This document shows positions 22,942 through 31,875 of a DNA stretch of 53,296 bases, one piece after another (positions within the stretch are counted from its first letter, which is position 1; each line of letters starts with the position of its first letter). Source of the DNA: SBBG01 sp033717875 (GTDB taxonomy: Bacteria > Pseudomonadota > Gammaproteobacteria > Ga0077554 > Ga007554); the NCBI GenBank assembly GCA_033717875.1, contig JADDKJ010000023.1, positions 1 through 53,296 of the forward strand. Reading direction: 5' to 3'. Below the pieces are notes generated by a model. It made no database searches. It saw only the letters and a program-made list of their open reading frames with translations, and was not told where the DNA came from. Made by a program: the position numbers and the translations under genes.

Positions 22942-25177
22942 GCGGATGGTGCTTGCGCTTGAAGCGGGCCAGCAGGTAAACGGTCAGCAACGCAAAGACA
23001 GCGATCAGCACAATCATGCCTATGATCCAATAGACCGGATAATTCGAGAAATAGTATTCGAGCCGGGTGATCAAGCCAATTTCACCTACATGATACTCCT
23101 CGCCAGCCATTTGCCATTGCATGGATCTTTCATCGTCCGTCCACAGGGCAATGCTTCCTTGTAAGGAGTTCCAGGTGGCGGGTTGGATCAGGGTGCGAAT
23201 GCCACGATTAAGTTGTTGCGCATTGGTGGCAGTGAAGACAAGCACGGTTTTCCCGGCGTGTTCGGGCGATTCGAACTGTAACGCGGCCGTATGGCCGTTT
23301 CCCAGCCCTTGAGCTTGCGAGGTTTGGGCAATTGCGGCATGGGCGGCGAACGGTTCGTCCCCCTCGGGGTTTTCCTGAACGAAATAAGGGGTTTTTCCTT
23401 GCGCGCCCAGAACGAGGGGTGCCGCTTTCCAGACACGCGGGTCAAATTTGCTGTAGGGGCCAACCAGGATCAGGTTTTTGCTGTCCTGAGACGCTTTGAA
23501 ACTGATCTCCGATTGAGGTTGTGGAAACTTCATCAACTGCGCCATCTTGGCCGCCAGCATCCATGCGGCGGCGATGGTATCACTATCCTGGTCCGCGACA
23601 TGAATGGCCAGATCCGAGCCATCGGGCTGTACGGTATACGGAAATGCGGTTTTGGAGAATAGCGACAAATCTGGCATGCGCACATGATGCGCGGCCTGCG
23701 GCATGGATAGAGTGGAGTCGCTGAACAGCGTGGTCAGCAGGTTCTGTTCCTGAATGATTTCACAATCTTTGGATACCAGGGGCATCATGCTTGGCTCGAA
23801 GTCGATGGTATTGCGGCCAGGCTTAAAAGAGCGAATGGGTATCATCACTTTGTAATTGCGGTATACCGTGCCGCTCGGATCGTTGAGCGGTATCGCTCTC
23901 TCAAACCTGTCATTGAGCATGATGTTCAGTACCGAGTCGGGCCGGAGTCCGGAACCTGACGCAAGATGCAGGCTGAGCACCGCGTCACTATTCTGAGCGG
24001 AAAATAGGTCTGGCGGGACCCAGAACTCGAGCTTTGCCTTATTGGTGTTGTTGCTGGCCATGCCTTTCAGAACGGTGTTTTCAAATCCCAGATCTGAAAA
24101 ACGGTATGTCCTGTTCTCATGGGTAACCGATTTTGCGGTATAAGGGGGTAAGGCAGGCGTCTTGAGATCGACGATTTTGGTGGACGAAGAAGCCGGCAGA
24201 TTGAAATTCATATATGCCAGCGTGGTCGCCGCTCGCGTGACTTCGGCGTCATCCTTGCCCGAAACGATCATGACAAAGTGTGCCGGGTCTTCATCGAGAG
24301 GAAAAATCGCCAGGTAGCTGCCGGAGATGTCATCGCTCAAGCTCTTGTCCAGATAAGGTGACAGCTCGGCCTTGGTGCCGACAAGGACACTGTCCCTGCC
24401 GGTCAGCGAAGACTGCTCAAGGTGGGGGAAGCGGCTCTGTTTGGCGGGCGTGCTCTCTTTGTACCCTGCCACTGTGTGGCGTACACGTAACGGTACGTAA
24501 TCCAGTCGCAACGCGGCGGCCTGTGCTATCAAGCCACCCCACTTCAATTGCGGGTCGCGTGGCTGTTTCGTTGCGGTAATGATGTTCAACTCATAATCGC
24601 CCCACGATTTGCGATCAATGAGCGTTGGCAGTTCCGAGAGACGCTCCGGTACAGGCTGGGATGTGCTGGTGAGTATTAACTTGGAATCGATCGTGTTGAT
24701 CTGGGTCCAGAGCTCGGGAGAAAAGGGATTCTCGCAACCTTGCAAGGTATAGTGTTGCATCGCGCTGAACTTCAGACTGTTATAGCCCGGTGTCAGTAAC
24801 TCGTGGGGCAAGTCGATGTCGGCCAGATTGCCCTCGGATTTGGCGGGAGCAAGGGGGATTTGCGCAATCACCCGATCATTCAGACTGATCCTTAATTGCG
24901 AGCGCGGTGCGGCGAGTGCGATCGAGCTGGTGTACTTGAGGCGTAGCGTGCTCTTTCCGACCTTCATCCTCGCCGATACGGGAATCGACATCGCATATTC
25001 TGCATGCATGTTGCGGAGTATGATTTGCTCATCACGCGGCATGAGATGAGCCAGGATGATTTCTTGTGTCCGGGCAGGAACAGCCGTTTCTTCCGCGGCC
25101 GGTAATTGCGCTGGCCAGGAAATGCCGAATGCAAGGCAGCATGCGATTATGTTGCGAAGCCGCGCTCCAATGTTCAT
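22922..25177 (-). CDS. bcsB: Cellulose synthase regulatory subunit BcsB
   Basis: 751 residues: signal peptide (about 1-27, ending AAEE), a large periplasmic part of alternating carbohydrate-binding and flavodoxin-like domains (LRISLNDRVIAQIPLAP, the repeated VLSLHLASGSGL and LNIMLNDRFERAIPL), and one C-terminal membrane helix (YWIIGMIVLIAVFALLTVYLL). BcsB receives the glucan from BcsA in the inner membrane, and its tail helix completes the synthase. Length is typical. The next gene upstream is bcsA, 40 bases away; bcsZ overlaps downstream. Confidence 0.93.
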   Translation of the reverse strand: MNIGARLRNIIACCLAFGISWPAQLPAAEETAVPARTQEIILAHLMPRDEQIILRNMHAEYAMSIPVSARMKVGKSTLRLKYTSSIALAAPRSQLRISLNDRVIAQIPLAPAKSEGNLADIDLPHELLTPGYNSLKFSAMQHYTLQGCENPFSPELWTQINTIDSKLILTSTSQPVPERLSELPTLIDRKSWGDYELNIITATKQPRDPQLKWGGLIAQAAALRLDYVPLRVRHTVAGYKESTPAKQSRFPHLEQSSLTGRDSVLVGTKAELSPYLDKSLSDDISGSYLAIFPLDEDPAHFVMIVSGKDDAEVTRAATTLAYMNFNLPASSSTKIVDLKTPALPPYTAKSVTHENRTYRFSDLGFENTVLKGMASNNTNKAKLEFWVPPDLFSAQNSDAVLSLHLASGSGLRPDSVLNIMLNDRFERAIPLNDPSGTVYRNYKVMIPIRSFKPGRNTIDFEPSMMPLVSKDCEIIQEQNLLTTLFSDSTLSMPQAAHHVRMPDLSLFSKTAFPYTVQPDGSDLAIHVADQDSDTIAAAWMLAAKMAQLMKFPQPQSEISFKASQDSKNLILVGPYSKFDPRVWKAAPLVLGAQGKTPYFVQENPEGDEPFAAHAAIAQTSQAQGLGNGHTAALQFESPEHAGKTVLVFTATNAQQLNRGIRTLIQPATWNSLQGSIALWTDDERSMQWQMAGEEYHVGEIGLITRLEYYFSNYPVYWIIGMIVLIAVFALLTVYLLARFKRKHHPHVGNID

Positions 25178-25217
25178 GTGTGCTCCATTGATAGGGTTCG
25201 GACGTTGCGTCTGAAGG

Positions 25218-27494
25218 TTAACGAAAATAAGCTTGTGACAGGGACAGTGCCCTTTTTAGCCAGGATCGCCGCCGGTATATGTTTTTGGCCGGCGCCAGGA
25301 ATAGCATCGCCATGTGCCGGATGGCTTGCACTGTACCCGTTTTCAACAGCGCAAAGGCGCCTGACACAATGCCTCGCGGCTTGTTCCTGCTGGCGAGATG
25401 GCGTCGCCATCGCTCGCTATCGCCATAAATCAGAACCACCGTCTCGGCGCGTTCCGCGAGCGACCGGGGTTCGAAGGTGACTCCCACGGTGGAAACCTTT
25501 CTCGGCTTTCCGTGTTCAGTTGTGCCACTTGCCGCTCTGGCATGAAATGTGGTTGGTTTGTTCAGGAGGTGGTTATGTGTCACCAAGATTACATGCATGC
25601 CTTTTTCAAGGCAGGGTGCATCGATGTCGGAAGTGCTCAGGGAAATACCCGCTCCACCCATTGAAATGTCATGTATCCGGCAGGGAAAGATTTCCTTGCT
25701 GACGAGTAATTCGGCCTCCATGTCCACGGCTACTCTGGGCGTGGCACGCTGTTGCCGCCGCTCCAGCAATGCGCCAAGGGCGCCAATCATGATGAAAAGG
25801 TTGAATATTTCCCATGCCGCCGTGATAAGGATCACGTCTCTCTCGGCCGGGAATGCATGATACCGGTATATGCCGGCTATAAGAGAGGCGACTGCGATCA
25901 GGAGCAGCGCATAAAATGGCCCTGCCGATGATGAGATGAAATCGCTTTCCAGTCGTTCGCCTTTCGATGTGACGTTGAATTGGGCCGAGGCTGGATTGAG
26001 CAATACCCTGGTGATGCCTTTCAGCGAAAAGAGAGACTGCATGGTTTCGTAGAGTTCGGATACGAAAGCCCAGCGCACCTTGCCGAACAGCAAATTGGAC
26101 ACCAGGAAGCATCCGGCGATATGGGGCAGGGCATATGCTGAAAACTCCTGTAGATTTGCGTCATAAATTTTCAGGCCAAACAATAGATAGGCTGACGGCG
26201 CCAGGATGAAAATCACACGTGCATAGGAAAAGAACCAGAAAAATGAACTGCTCAGGTATCCCAGTTTTTGCCATACCCGCAGATTTTTCTGGCGCATAGG
26301 GTTCTGTGACATCAATATCTGCACCATGCCCTGCGCCCAGCGTGCTCTTTGTTTCACGAAACCATTGAATGTTTCCGGTTGCAGCCCTGCTGTGACGGGT
26401 CTGCGCAGATAGGCGCTGTTGTAACCGGAGTTGTGCAGTGCAATCGATGTTTCCGCGTCTTCGGTGACAGTGGAGGTGGAAATGCCGCCGATTTCTTCCA
26501 GATGGCTCCGCCGCATCACGGCGGCCGAGCCACAAAAGAACGAGGCATTCCAGAAATCCAGCCCGCGCTGAATGACCGTGTAAAACATTTCGCTCTCGCT
26601 TGGTACGCGTTGGTACGTCCCCAGGTTCTTTTCTATCGGGTCGGGGCTGACGAAGAAATGCGGGGTCTGTACCAGGAATAATTTCGGATCGCGCAAGAAC
26701 CAGCCCACAGTTTGCTCAAGAATGTCGACGGTGGGCACATGATCGGCATCGAGAATCAGAATCAATTCGCCGCCGGTATGAGGAAGCGCGGCGTTGATGT
26801 TGCCGGCCTTGGCGTGTTCGTTTTTTTTCCGGGCAAGGTAATAGATTCCAAACCTTTCGCAAAGCTCTTGCAAGCTGGTATGCCGCTGCTGGGCAGACAA
26901 CGCCTTGTCAGTGTCCGGGTCAAAGCGCTTCTGTTCCGTTCCCCCGTCATCCAGGAGGTAAATATTGAATTTTTCGCGCGGATAACGAATTTGTGTAGCC
27001 GCCAACAGTGTATTTTCCAGTAAGGCTGGGTTTTCGTTGTAACTTGGAATGAGGATATCGACGGTAGGCCACAGCCCGGGGTTCTCCGGTAAAGGAATTG
27101 GGTCGCGATACAGGGGCTTGGCGTTGACGAAGATGCTCAACAGATAAATCACTATGCCGTAGATCTCCGCGGTGTAGAGCGCTAACGCCGCGGCGAAGCT
27201 GAAAAGGTCATGGTAAGAAATCGTGTTGAATGTGCGCCAGAAAAAATAGCGCAGGGTGAGAAAGGCTCCGATAAGGAGAAACAAAATGCGGATGAAATTC
27301 TTTAGGCGAAGGCTGGCCGGCAAATGTTGTTCGTGCGCATAGCGCAGGGTAAGCATTGCAGTCAAAAAAATAGCCGCCATTAGCGCCTGCGCGCGCAAGT
27401 CGACGGCAACAGAGGCGAAAAAGACCGTAAAGGCGAGGGTGGTTGCCCATGCTATGCGGAATGAGTCCGGCATTCCCTTTCTGATGGATATCAT
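25218..27494 (-). CDS. bcsA: Cellulose synthase catalytic subunit with c-di-GMP-binding PilZ domain
   Basis: 758 residues. Membrane helices (about 15-120) precede a GT2 domain with DDG (182-184), DAD (249-251), the FFCGS acceptor motif (319-323), TED (344-346) and QRARW (382-386); more helices (about 410-575) are followed by a PilZ domain with RxxxR at R583-R587 and DISMGG (609-614). BcsA polymerises UDP-glucose into beta-1,4-glucan and extrudes it; c-di-GMP binding at PilZ opens the active site. All key residues are present, so the enzyme should be active and c-di-GMP dependent. ATG 27494 follows GAAGGGACAC. The operon is A-B-Z-C, with no bcsD, E, G or Q in view. Confidence 0.96.
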   Translation of the reverse strand: MISIRKGMPDSFRIAWATTLAFTVFFASVAVDLRAQALMAAIFLTAMLTLRYAHEQHLPASLRLKNFIRILFLLIGAFLTLRYFFWRTFNTISYHDLFSFAAALALYTAEIYGIVIYLLSIFVNAKPLYRDPIPLPENPGLWPTVDILIPSYNENPALLENTLLAATQIRYPREKFNIYLLDDGGTEQKRFDPDTDKALSAQQRHTSLQELCERFGIYYLARKKNEHAKAGNINAALPHTGGELILILDADHVPTVDILEQTVGWFLRDPKLFLVQTPHFFVSPDPIEKNLGTYQRVPSESEMFYTVIQRGLDFWNASFFCGSAAVMRRSHLEEIGGISTSTVTEDAETSIALHNSGYNSAYLRRPVTAGLQPETFNGFVKQRARWAQGMVQILMSQNPMRQKNLRVWQKLGYLSSSFFWFFSYARVIFILAPSAYLLFGLKIYDANLQEFSAYALPHIAGCFLVSNLLFGKVRWAFVSELYETMQSLFSLKGITRVLLNPASAQFNVTSKGERLESDFISSSAGPFYALLLIAVASLIAGIYRYHAFPAERDVILITAAWEIFNLFIMIGALGALLERRQQRATPRVAVDMEAELLVSKEIFPCRIHDISMGGAGISLSTSDIDAPCLEKGMHVILVTHNHLLNKPTTFHARAASGTTEHGKPRKVSTVGVTFEPRSLAERAETVVLIYGDSERWRRHLASRNKPRGIVSGAFALLKTGTVQAIRHMAMLFLAPAKNIYRRRSWLKRALSLSQAYFR

Positions 27495-27738
27495 GTGTCC
27501 CTTCGTTACTTATATTCCGTGAGGGGGGGAATGCCCGAGGATTCCTTTGTTGAGCTGTGAGATGTGTGTAAGCTGCGAAGTTACACAAGTTTCTCGGTGC
27601 TAATATTAAAGCCTTGCTGATCGTGTCGGGTATGTCGAGGCGAGTGATTTTTGAAAATTTAACAATCTGGACAAAATCGGAAATATAAGGGTCCGCTGTG
27701 GCGGATTCTTGTTGGGGTAACCCAATGAGCGGTAAGTG

Positions 27739-27760
27739 CCGCGGGCCGGGCGGCCCGCGG
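27739..27760. terminator. GC-rich hairpin between the Met/His-rich gene and bcsA
   Basis: A perfect 9-base stem CCGCGGGCC / GGCCCGCGG with a 4-base loop lies just past the stop of the gene at 27777 (minus strand). It lacks a T-run, so it may be a pause or processing structure rather than a classical terminator. The rest of 27495-27738 holds no gene and should contain the bcsA promoter, which I could not define. Confidence 0.5.
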
Positions 27761-27776
27761 AGTATAGGGGTACAGG

Positions 27777-28196
27777 TTATTTCTGTGCGTCAGGCGCGTG
27801 GTTATGCGGGTTTTGCTGGGCGGGGGCATTATCTTCCATGCCCCCGTTCGCGCCGTGCGATTCCATCATCATTTGCATCATGAAGGGAATCATCATTTCC
27901 ATGTGTTTTCCCATAAGTATTATGTGCTCTTTCTTTAATTTTTCGAGGTTTTTGGGATTCTTCTCCCGCTCTATCTTGTGGGCGAGGCTATGCATGGCGA
28001 GCATGGTGTCTTGCATCTTCTGCATGTATTTCCTGATATCCACCTTCATCGCCTCTTCTTGCGCGGAGGGGGGCTTGCCAGCTTCGGTTTGTGGGTGAAC
28101 ATGGTTGTGTGAGGGTGCATTTTCTTCGGCGAAGGCTAACGGGGAAGAAAGCGCCAATGTCAGGAAAGTGGCGTAGAGCGAAAAGCGGTTTTTCAT
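27777..28196 (-). CDS. Met/His-rich periplasmic protein of the copper/silver island
   Basis: 139 residues with a signal peptide (MKNRFSLYATFLTLALSSPLAFA), a His-rich start of the mature part (ENAPSHNHVHPQTE), a helical middle (VDIRKYMQKMQDTMLAMHSL, LEKLKKEHIILMGKHM) and a methionine cluster (MEMMIPFMMQMMMESHG), then NPHNHAP near the end. Such Met/His patches bind Cu(I)/Ag(I) in periplasmic scavengers. I do not recognise a named family. ATG 28196 follows AAAGGAC; an upstream ATG (28256) lies within the cusF-like gene and is rejected. It sits 19 bases after the CusF-like gene, so the two are probably cotranscribed. Confidence 0.8.
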   Translation of the reverse strand: MKNRFSLYATFLTLALSSPLAFAEENAPSHNHVHPQTEAGKPPSAQEEAMKVDIRKYMQKMQDTMLAMHSLAHKIEREKNPKNLEKLKKEHIILMGKHMEMMIPFMMQMMMESHGANGGMEDNAPAQQNPHNHAPDAQK

Positions 28197-28215
28197 GTTG
28201 TGTCCTTTGGCTTGG

Positions 28216-28563
28216 TTATTTTGCAGGGTTAATATGGGTGATGGCGAACATGCCATCGGCTTCTTCTCTTACTTCGAAATCGACTTTCATGCCGGCTTTG
28301 ATTTTATCCAGCGCGGCTTTGTCCTTGACCTTGAAATTCATGGTCATGCCAGACCAGCCCAGGCTTTTGATGGGGCCATGGGTGAGGTTGACGATACCCG
28401 CCTGTACGTCCAGTTTGTTGACCATGCCCTGACCCTTGTGGGCCTGCGCTGTGGCCTTGGCGCCGCCTGCCTCTACGCCGGTCATGTGGTTGTGCATGTC
28501 GCTGGCGAAGGCGGGCAGGCTCAACAGCGCCAACGCCGGTAGTATATGGGATATTTTTTTCAT
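28216..28563 (-). CDS. cusF: CusF-like periplasmic Cu(I)/Ag(I) chaperone
   Basis: 115 residues with a signal peptide (cleavage near 20, AFA-SDMHNH) and a CusF-type OB fold. The metal site is complete: H62, W70, M73 and M75 in THGPIKSLGWSGMTMNFKV, matching the His, Trp and two Met ligands of E. coli CusF. CusF hands Cu(I) or Ag(I) to the CusCBA pump. ATG 28563 follows AAGGAGAG at good spacing. It is encoded downstream of cusA, beyond a hairpin cluster, whereas E. coli places cusF between cusC and cusB. Confidence 0.9.
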   Translation of the reverse strand: MKKISHILPALALLSLPAFASDMHNHMTGVEAGGAKATAQAHKGQGMVNKLDVQAGIVNLTHGPIKSLGWSGMTMNFKVKDKAALDKIKAGMKVDFEVREEADGMFAITHINPAK

Positions 28564-28598
28564 GGTGGTGCTCTCCTTCATTATGGTTTGACAATAAA

Positions 28599-28744
28599 GG
28601 AACCTCTGATGTGTCAGAGGTTCCGCGGCACACGGATGTGCCGGCATTTTTCAATCACTCCAGGTGATTGAAAAACGGAGAAAAGCAAAAATCACATTTT
28701 TGCTTTTCGTGCTCTGAGAATTCCAGGATGGAATTATTCAGAGC
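28599..28744. repeat. Cluster of four strong hairpins between cusA and cusF
   Basis: In order: an 11-base perfect stem with TGTG loop (28599-28624, GGAACCTCTGA / TCAGAGGTTCC); a 12-base perfect stem (28647-28675, TTTTTCAATCAC / GTGATTGAAAAA); an 11-base perfect stem (28681-28707, AAAAGCAAAAA / TTTTTGCTTTT); and GCTCTGA / TCAGAGC with an inner GAATTCC / GGAATT (28711-28744). Read on the minus strand, the last one transcribed is followed by TTTATTG. They probably end or attenuate cusCBA transcription before cusF. Confidence 0.8.
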
Positions 28745-28762
28745 TTTCTATAAAAATGAACT

Positions 28763-31700
28763 CTAAAACCGCAACTGCCGCCGTTTCCACAATGCATACA
28801 GCGCCGGGATCACCAGCAGGCTGAGCAGCGGCGCGGTGATCATGCCACCGATCATGGGGGCGGCGATGCGCTGCATGACTTCGGAGCCGGTGCCGTGGCT
28901 GAGCATGATGGGCAGCAAGCCGGCGATGATGACGGCGACGGTCATCATCTTGGGACGCACGCGCAGCGCCGCGCCTTCGATGATGGCGGTCTTGAGGTCT
29001 TGCCAGCTCTTCAGGCGGTCTTCCGCCTGATAGCGCTTGACGGCTTGATCGAGGTACAGCAGCATGATGACGCCGAATTCCGCCGCCACGCCCGCCAGGG
29101 CGATGAAGCCGACGCCGACGGCGACGGAGAGTTGATAGCCGAGCAGATACACCAGCCAGAAGCCGCCGATGAGGGCGAAGGGCAGGCTCGCCACGATGAT
29201 AGCGACTTCCATCAGGTTGCGGAAGTTGAGGTAGAGCAGCAGTATGATCAGACCGAGGGTGAGCGGTACGACCAGTTTGAGGCGGGCCTTGGCGCGTTCC
29301 ATGTATTCGTATTGGCCGGACCAGCTCAGCGAATAACCGGCGGGAAGTTTAACCTGCTTTTCCACCGCGGCCTTGGCCTGGGCGACGAAGCTGCCCACGT
29401 CCACGCCGGCGATGTCGACATAGATCCAGCCATTGAGGCGGGCGTTTTCGCTCTTGATCTCCGGCGGGCCGTCCACCAGGCGCAATGTGGCGAGTTCGCC
29501 GAGCGGGATTTGGGCGCCGGAAGGCGTGGCGATGCGGCTTGCCGCCAGCCTTGCCGGCGAATCGCGCAAATCGCGCGGATAGCGCAGATTGACGGGGTAG
29601 CGTTCGCGCCCTTCCACGGTGGTGGTGATGTTCTCGCCGCCGATGGCGGTGCGGATCATGTCTTGCACGTCCATCACGTTCAGGCCATAGCGGGCGGCCA
29701 TGGCGCGGTTCACTTCGATGTCGATGTAACGGCCGCCGGCGACGCGGTCGGCAAAGGCGGAGCGGGTGCCGGGCAGGTCCTTGATGACGGTTTCGATCTG
29801 TTGGCCCAGCTTCTCGATGCCGGCGAGGTCCGGCCCCGCCACCTTGATGCCCACCGGCGTGCGTATTCCCGTGGCGAGCATATCGATGCGCGTGCGGATC
29901 GGCATGACCCAGGCATTGGTCAGGCCGGGGACTTGGACGACGTTGTTGAGCTCTCCCTTGAGTTTGTCCAGCGTCATGCCAGTTCGCCATTCGGACGGAT
30001 CTTTGAGTTGCACCACGGTCTCGAACATCGACAGCGGCGCGGGGTCGGTGGCGGTCTCGGCGCGCCCCGCCTTGCCGAATACCCGCTTGACCTCGGGGAT
30101 GGTGCGGATCAGCCGGTCGGTCTGTTGCAGAATACGCGCCGCTTCGCCGATGGAGACCGACGGCAGGGTGATGGGCATGTAGAGCAGATCGCCTTCGTCC
30201 AGCGGCGGCATGAATTCCGAACCCAGGCGTTGCACGGGATAGATCACCGTCGCCAGCAACAACACCGCGACGATGACGGTGAGAACGCGCAGTCGCAGCA
30301 CGGTGTCGATGACGGGCCGGTAGACGGCGATCATCAGGCGGTTAAGCGGGTTCTTGTGCTCGGGCAGGATGCGGCCACGGATCAGATAGCCCATCAGCAC
30401 CGGCACCAGCGTGATGGCCAGCCCCGCCGCGGCGGCCATGGCGTAGGTCTTGGTATAGGCCAGCGGAGCAAAGAGCTTGCCTTCCTGCGCCTCCAGGGTG
30501 AACACCGGCAGGAACGAGGCGGTGATGATGAGCAGCGAGAAGAACAGCGCCGGGCCGACTTCCCGGGCCGCCGCGCGCGTGATGATCCAGCGGTCCGCGC
30601 CGGGCGCGGCGTGCTCCAGGTGTTTGTGCATGTTTTCGATCATGACGATGGCGGCGTCCACCATCGCGCCGATGGCGATGGCGATGCCGCCCAGCGACAT
30701 GATGTTGGCGTTGATGCCTTGCTGATGCATGACGATGAAGGCGGTGAGGATGCCCACCGGCAGGCTGACGATGGCAACCAGCGCGGAACGCAGGTGGAAC
30801 AGGAATACCAGGCATACCAGCGCGACGACCAGCGATTCTTCCAGCAGTTTTTCCTCGAGGTTGGCCACCGCGCGCTGGATCAGTGCCGAGCGGTCGTAGG
30901 TCTCGACGATCTCCACACCTTCCGGCAGACCGCTCTTCAGGGCGGCGAGCTTGTCCTTGACGCGGGCGATGGTCTCCTGGGCGTTGCTGCCGTAGCGCAT
31001 CACCACCACGCCGCCGACGACCTCGCCCTGGCCGTCCAGCTCCGCCACGCCGCGGCGCAACTCCGGGCCGAGATGGATGTTCGCCACATCCGCCAGCCGC
31101 ACCGGCGTACCCGCAGCGCTCACGCCCAGCGGCACTTGGCGCAGATCGTCGAGCGAGCGCAGGTAGCCGCGCGAACGCACCATGTATTCCGCGCCGCCCA
31201 TCTCGATCACCGAGCCGCCGGTCTCGCTGTTGGCGCGCTGGATGGCCTCTTCCACCTGGGGCAGGGTGATGCCATAAGCAAGAAGCTTGGTGGGATCGGC
31301 TTCCACCTGGTATTGCTTGACCATGCCGCCTATCGGGGCGACCTCGGCCACGCCCGGCAGGCGTTGCAGCTCGAATTTGATGAACCAGTCCTGCAATGCG
31401 CGCAGTTGCGACAGGTCGTGGCGGTTACCGCGATCGACCAGGGCGTATTCATAGATCCATCCTACGCCCGTGGCGTCCGGCCCCAGGGCGGGTGTGACGC
31501 CCGCTGGCAGTCGACTCTGCGCCTGGTTGATGTACTCCAGCACCCGCGAACGCGCCCAGTAGGGATCGGTGCCGTCCTTGAACAGCACGTAGATGAACGA
31601 ATCGCCGAAGAAGGAATAGCCGCGCACCGTGGTCGCGCCGGGCACCGCCAACAGTGTGGTGGTGAGCGGGTAGGTGACTTGATCCTCCACCACTTGCGGC

Positions 31701-31870
31701 GCCTGGCCGGGGAAGCTGGTCTTGATGATGACCTGTGTGTCGGAGAGGTCGGGGATGGCGTCCACCGGCGTCTTTCGCATGGAGTAGACGCCCCAGGCGA
31801 TCAGCGCCGCAGTGGCGAGCAGCACCAGGAAGCGATTGCGCAGTGACCAGTCGATGATGGCGTGGATCAT
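28763..31870 (-). CDS. cusA: CusA, heavy-metal-efflux RND pump
   Basis: 1035 residues, the usual length for HME-RND pumps. Twelve membrane helices and two large periplasmic loops are recognisable. The N-terminus reads MIHAIIDWSLRNRFLVLLAT, the HME signature VDAIPDLSDTQVII follows, and the fourth helix carries GAMVDAAIVMIEN with the proton-relay Asp. The trimer drives Cu(I)/Ag(I) from periplasm and cytosol into the CusC tunnel using the proton gradient. ATG 31870 lies 5 bases after the cusB stop. The frame stays open far upstream inside cusB, but that extension (to 32305) is an out-of-frame reading of cusB and is not part of the protein. Confidence 0.95.
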   Translation of the reverse strand: MIHAIIDWSLRNRFLVLLATAALIAWGVYSMRKTPVDAIPDLSDTQVIIKTSFPGQAPQVVEDQVTYPLTTTLLAVPGATTVRGYSFFGDSFIYVLFKDGTDPYWARSRVLEYINQAQSRLPAGVTPALGPDATGVGWIYEYALVDRGNRHDLSQLRALQDWFIKFELQRLPGVAEVAPIGGMVKQYQVEADPTKLLAYGITLPQVEEAIQRANSETGGSVIEMGGAEYMVRSRGYLRSLDDLRQVPLGVSAAGTPVRLADVANIHLGPELRRGVAELDGQGEVVGGVVVMRYGSNAQETIARVKDKLAALKSGLPEGVEIVETYDRSALIQRAVANLEEKLLEESLVVALVCLVFLFHLRSALVAIVSLPVGILTAFIVMHQQGINANIMSLGGIAIAIGAMVDAAIVMIENMHKHLEHAAPGADRWIITRAAAREVGPALFFSLLIITASFLPVFTLEAQEGKLFAPLAYTKTYAMAAAAGLAITLVPVLMGYLIRGRILPEHKNPLNRLMIAVYRPVIDTVLRLRVLTVIVAVLLLATVIYPVQRLGSEFMPPLDEGDLLYMPITLPSVSIGEAARILQQTDRLIRTIPEVKRVFGKAGRAETATDPAPLSMFETVVQLKDPSEWRTGMTLDKLKGELNNVVQVPGLTNAWVMPIRTRIDMLATGIRTPVGIKVAGPDLAGIEKLGQQIETVIKDLPGTRSAFADRVAGGRYIDIEVNRAMAARYGLNVMDVQDMIRTAIGGENITTTVEGRERYPVNLRYPRDLRDSPARLAASRIATPSGAQIPLGELATLRLVDGPPEIKSENARLNGWIYVDIAGVDVGSFVAQAKAAVEKQVKLPAGYSLSWSGQYEYMERAKARLKLVVPLTLGLIILLLYLNFRNLMEVAIIVASLPFALIGGFWLVYLLGYQLSVAVGVGFIALAGVAAEFGVIMLLYLDQAVKRYQAEDRLKSWQDLKTAIIEGAALRVRPKMMTVAVIIAGLLPIMLSHGTGSEVMQRIAAPMIGGMITAPLLSLLVIPALYALWKRRQLRF

Positions 31871-31875
31871 TATGT

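Noticed and set aside
28895..31846. A 983-codon open frame on the plus strand opposite cusA
   Set aside because: Its composition (very rich in Asp, Gly, His, Arg) is that of a shadow of high-GC coding sequence, it has no family signature, and cusA on the other strand is a complete RND pump.
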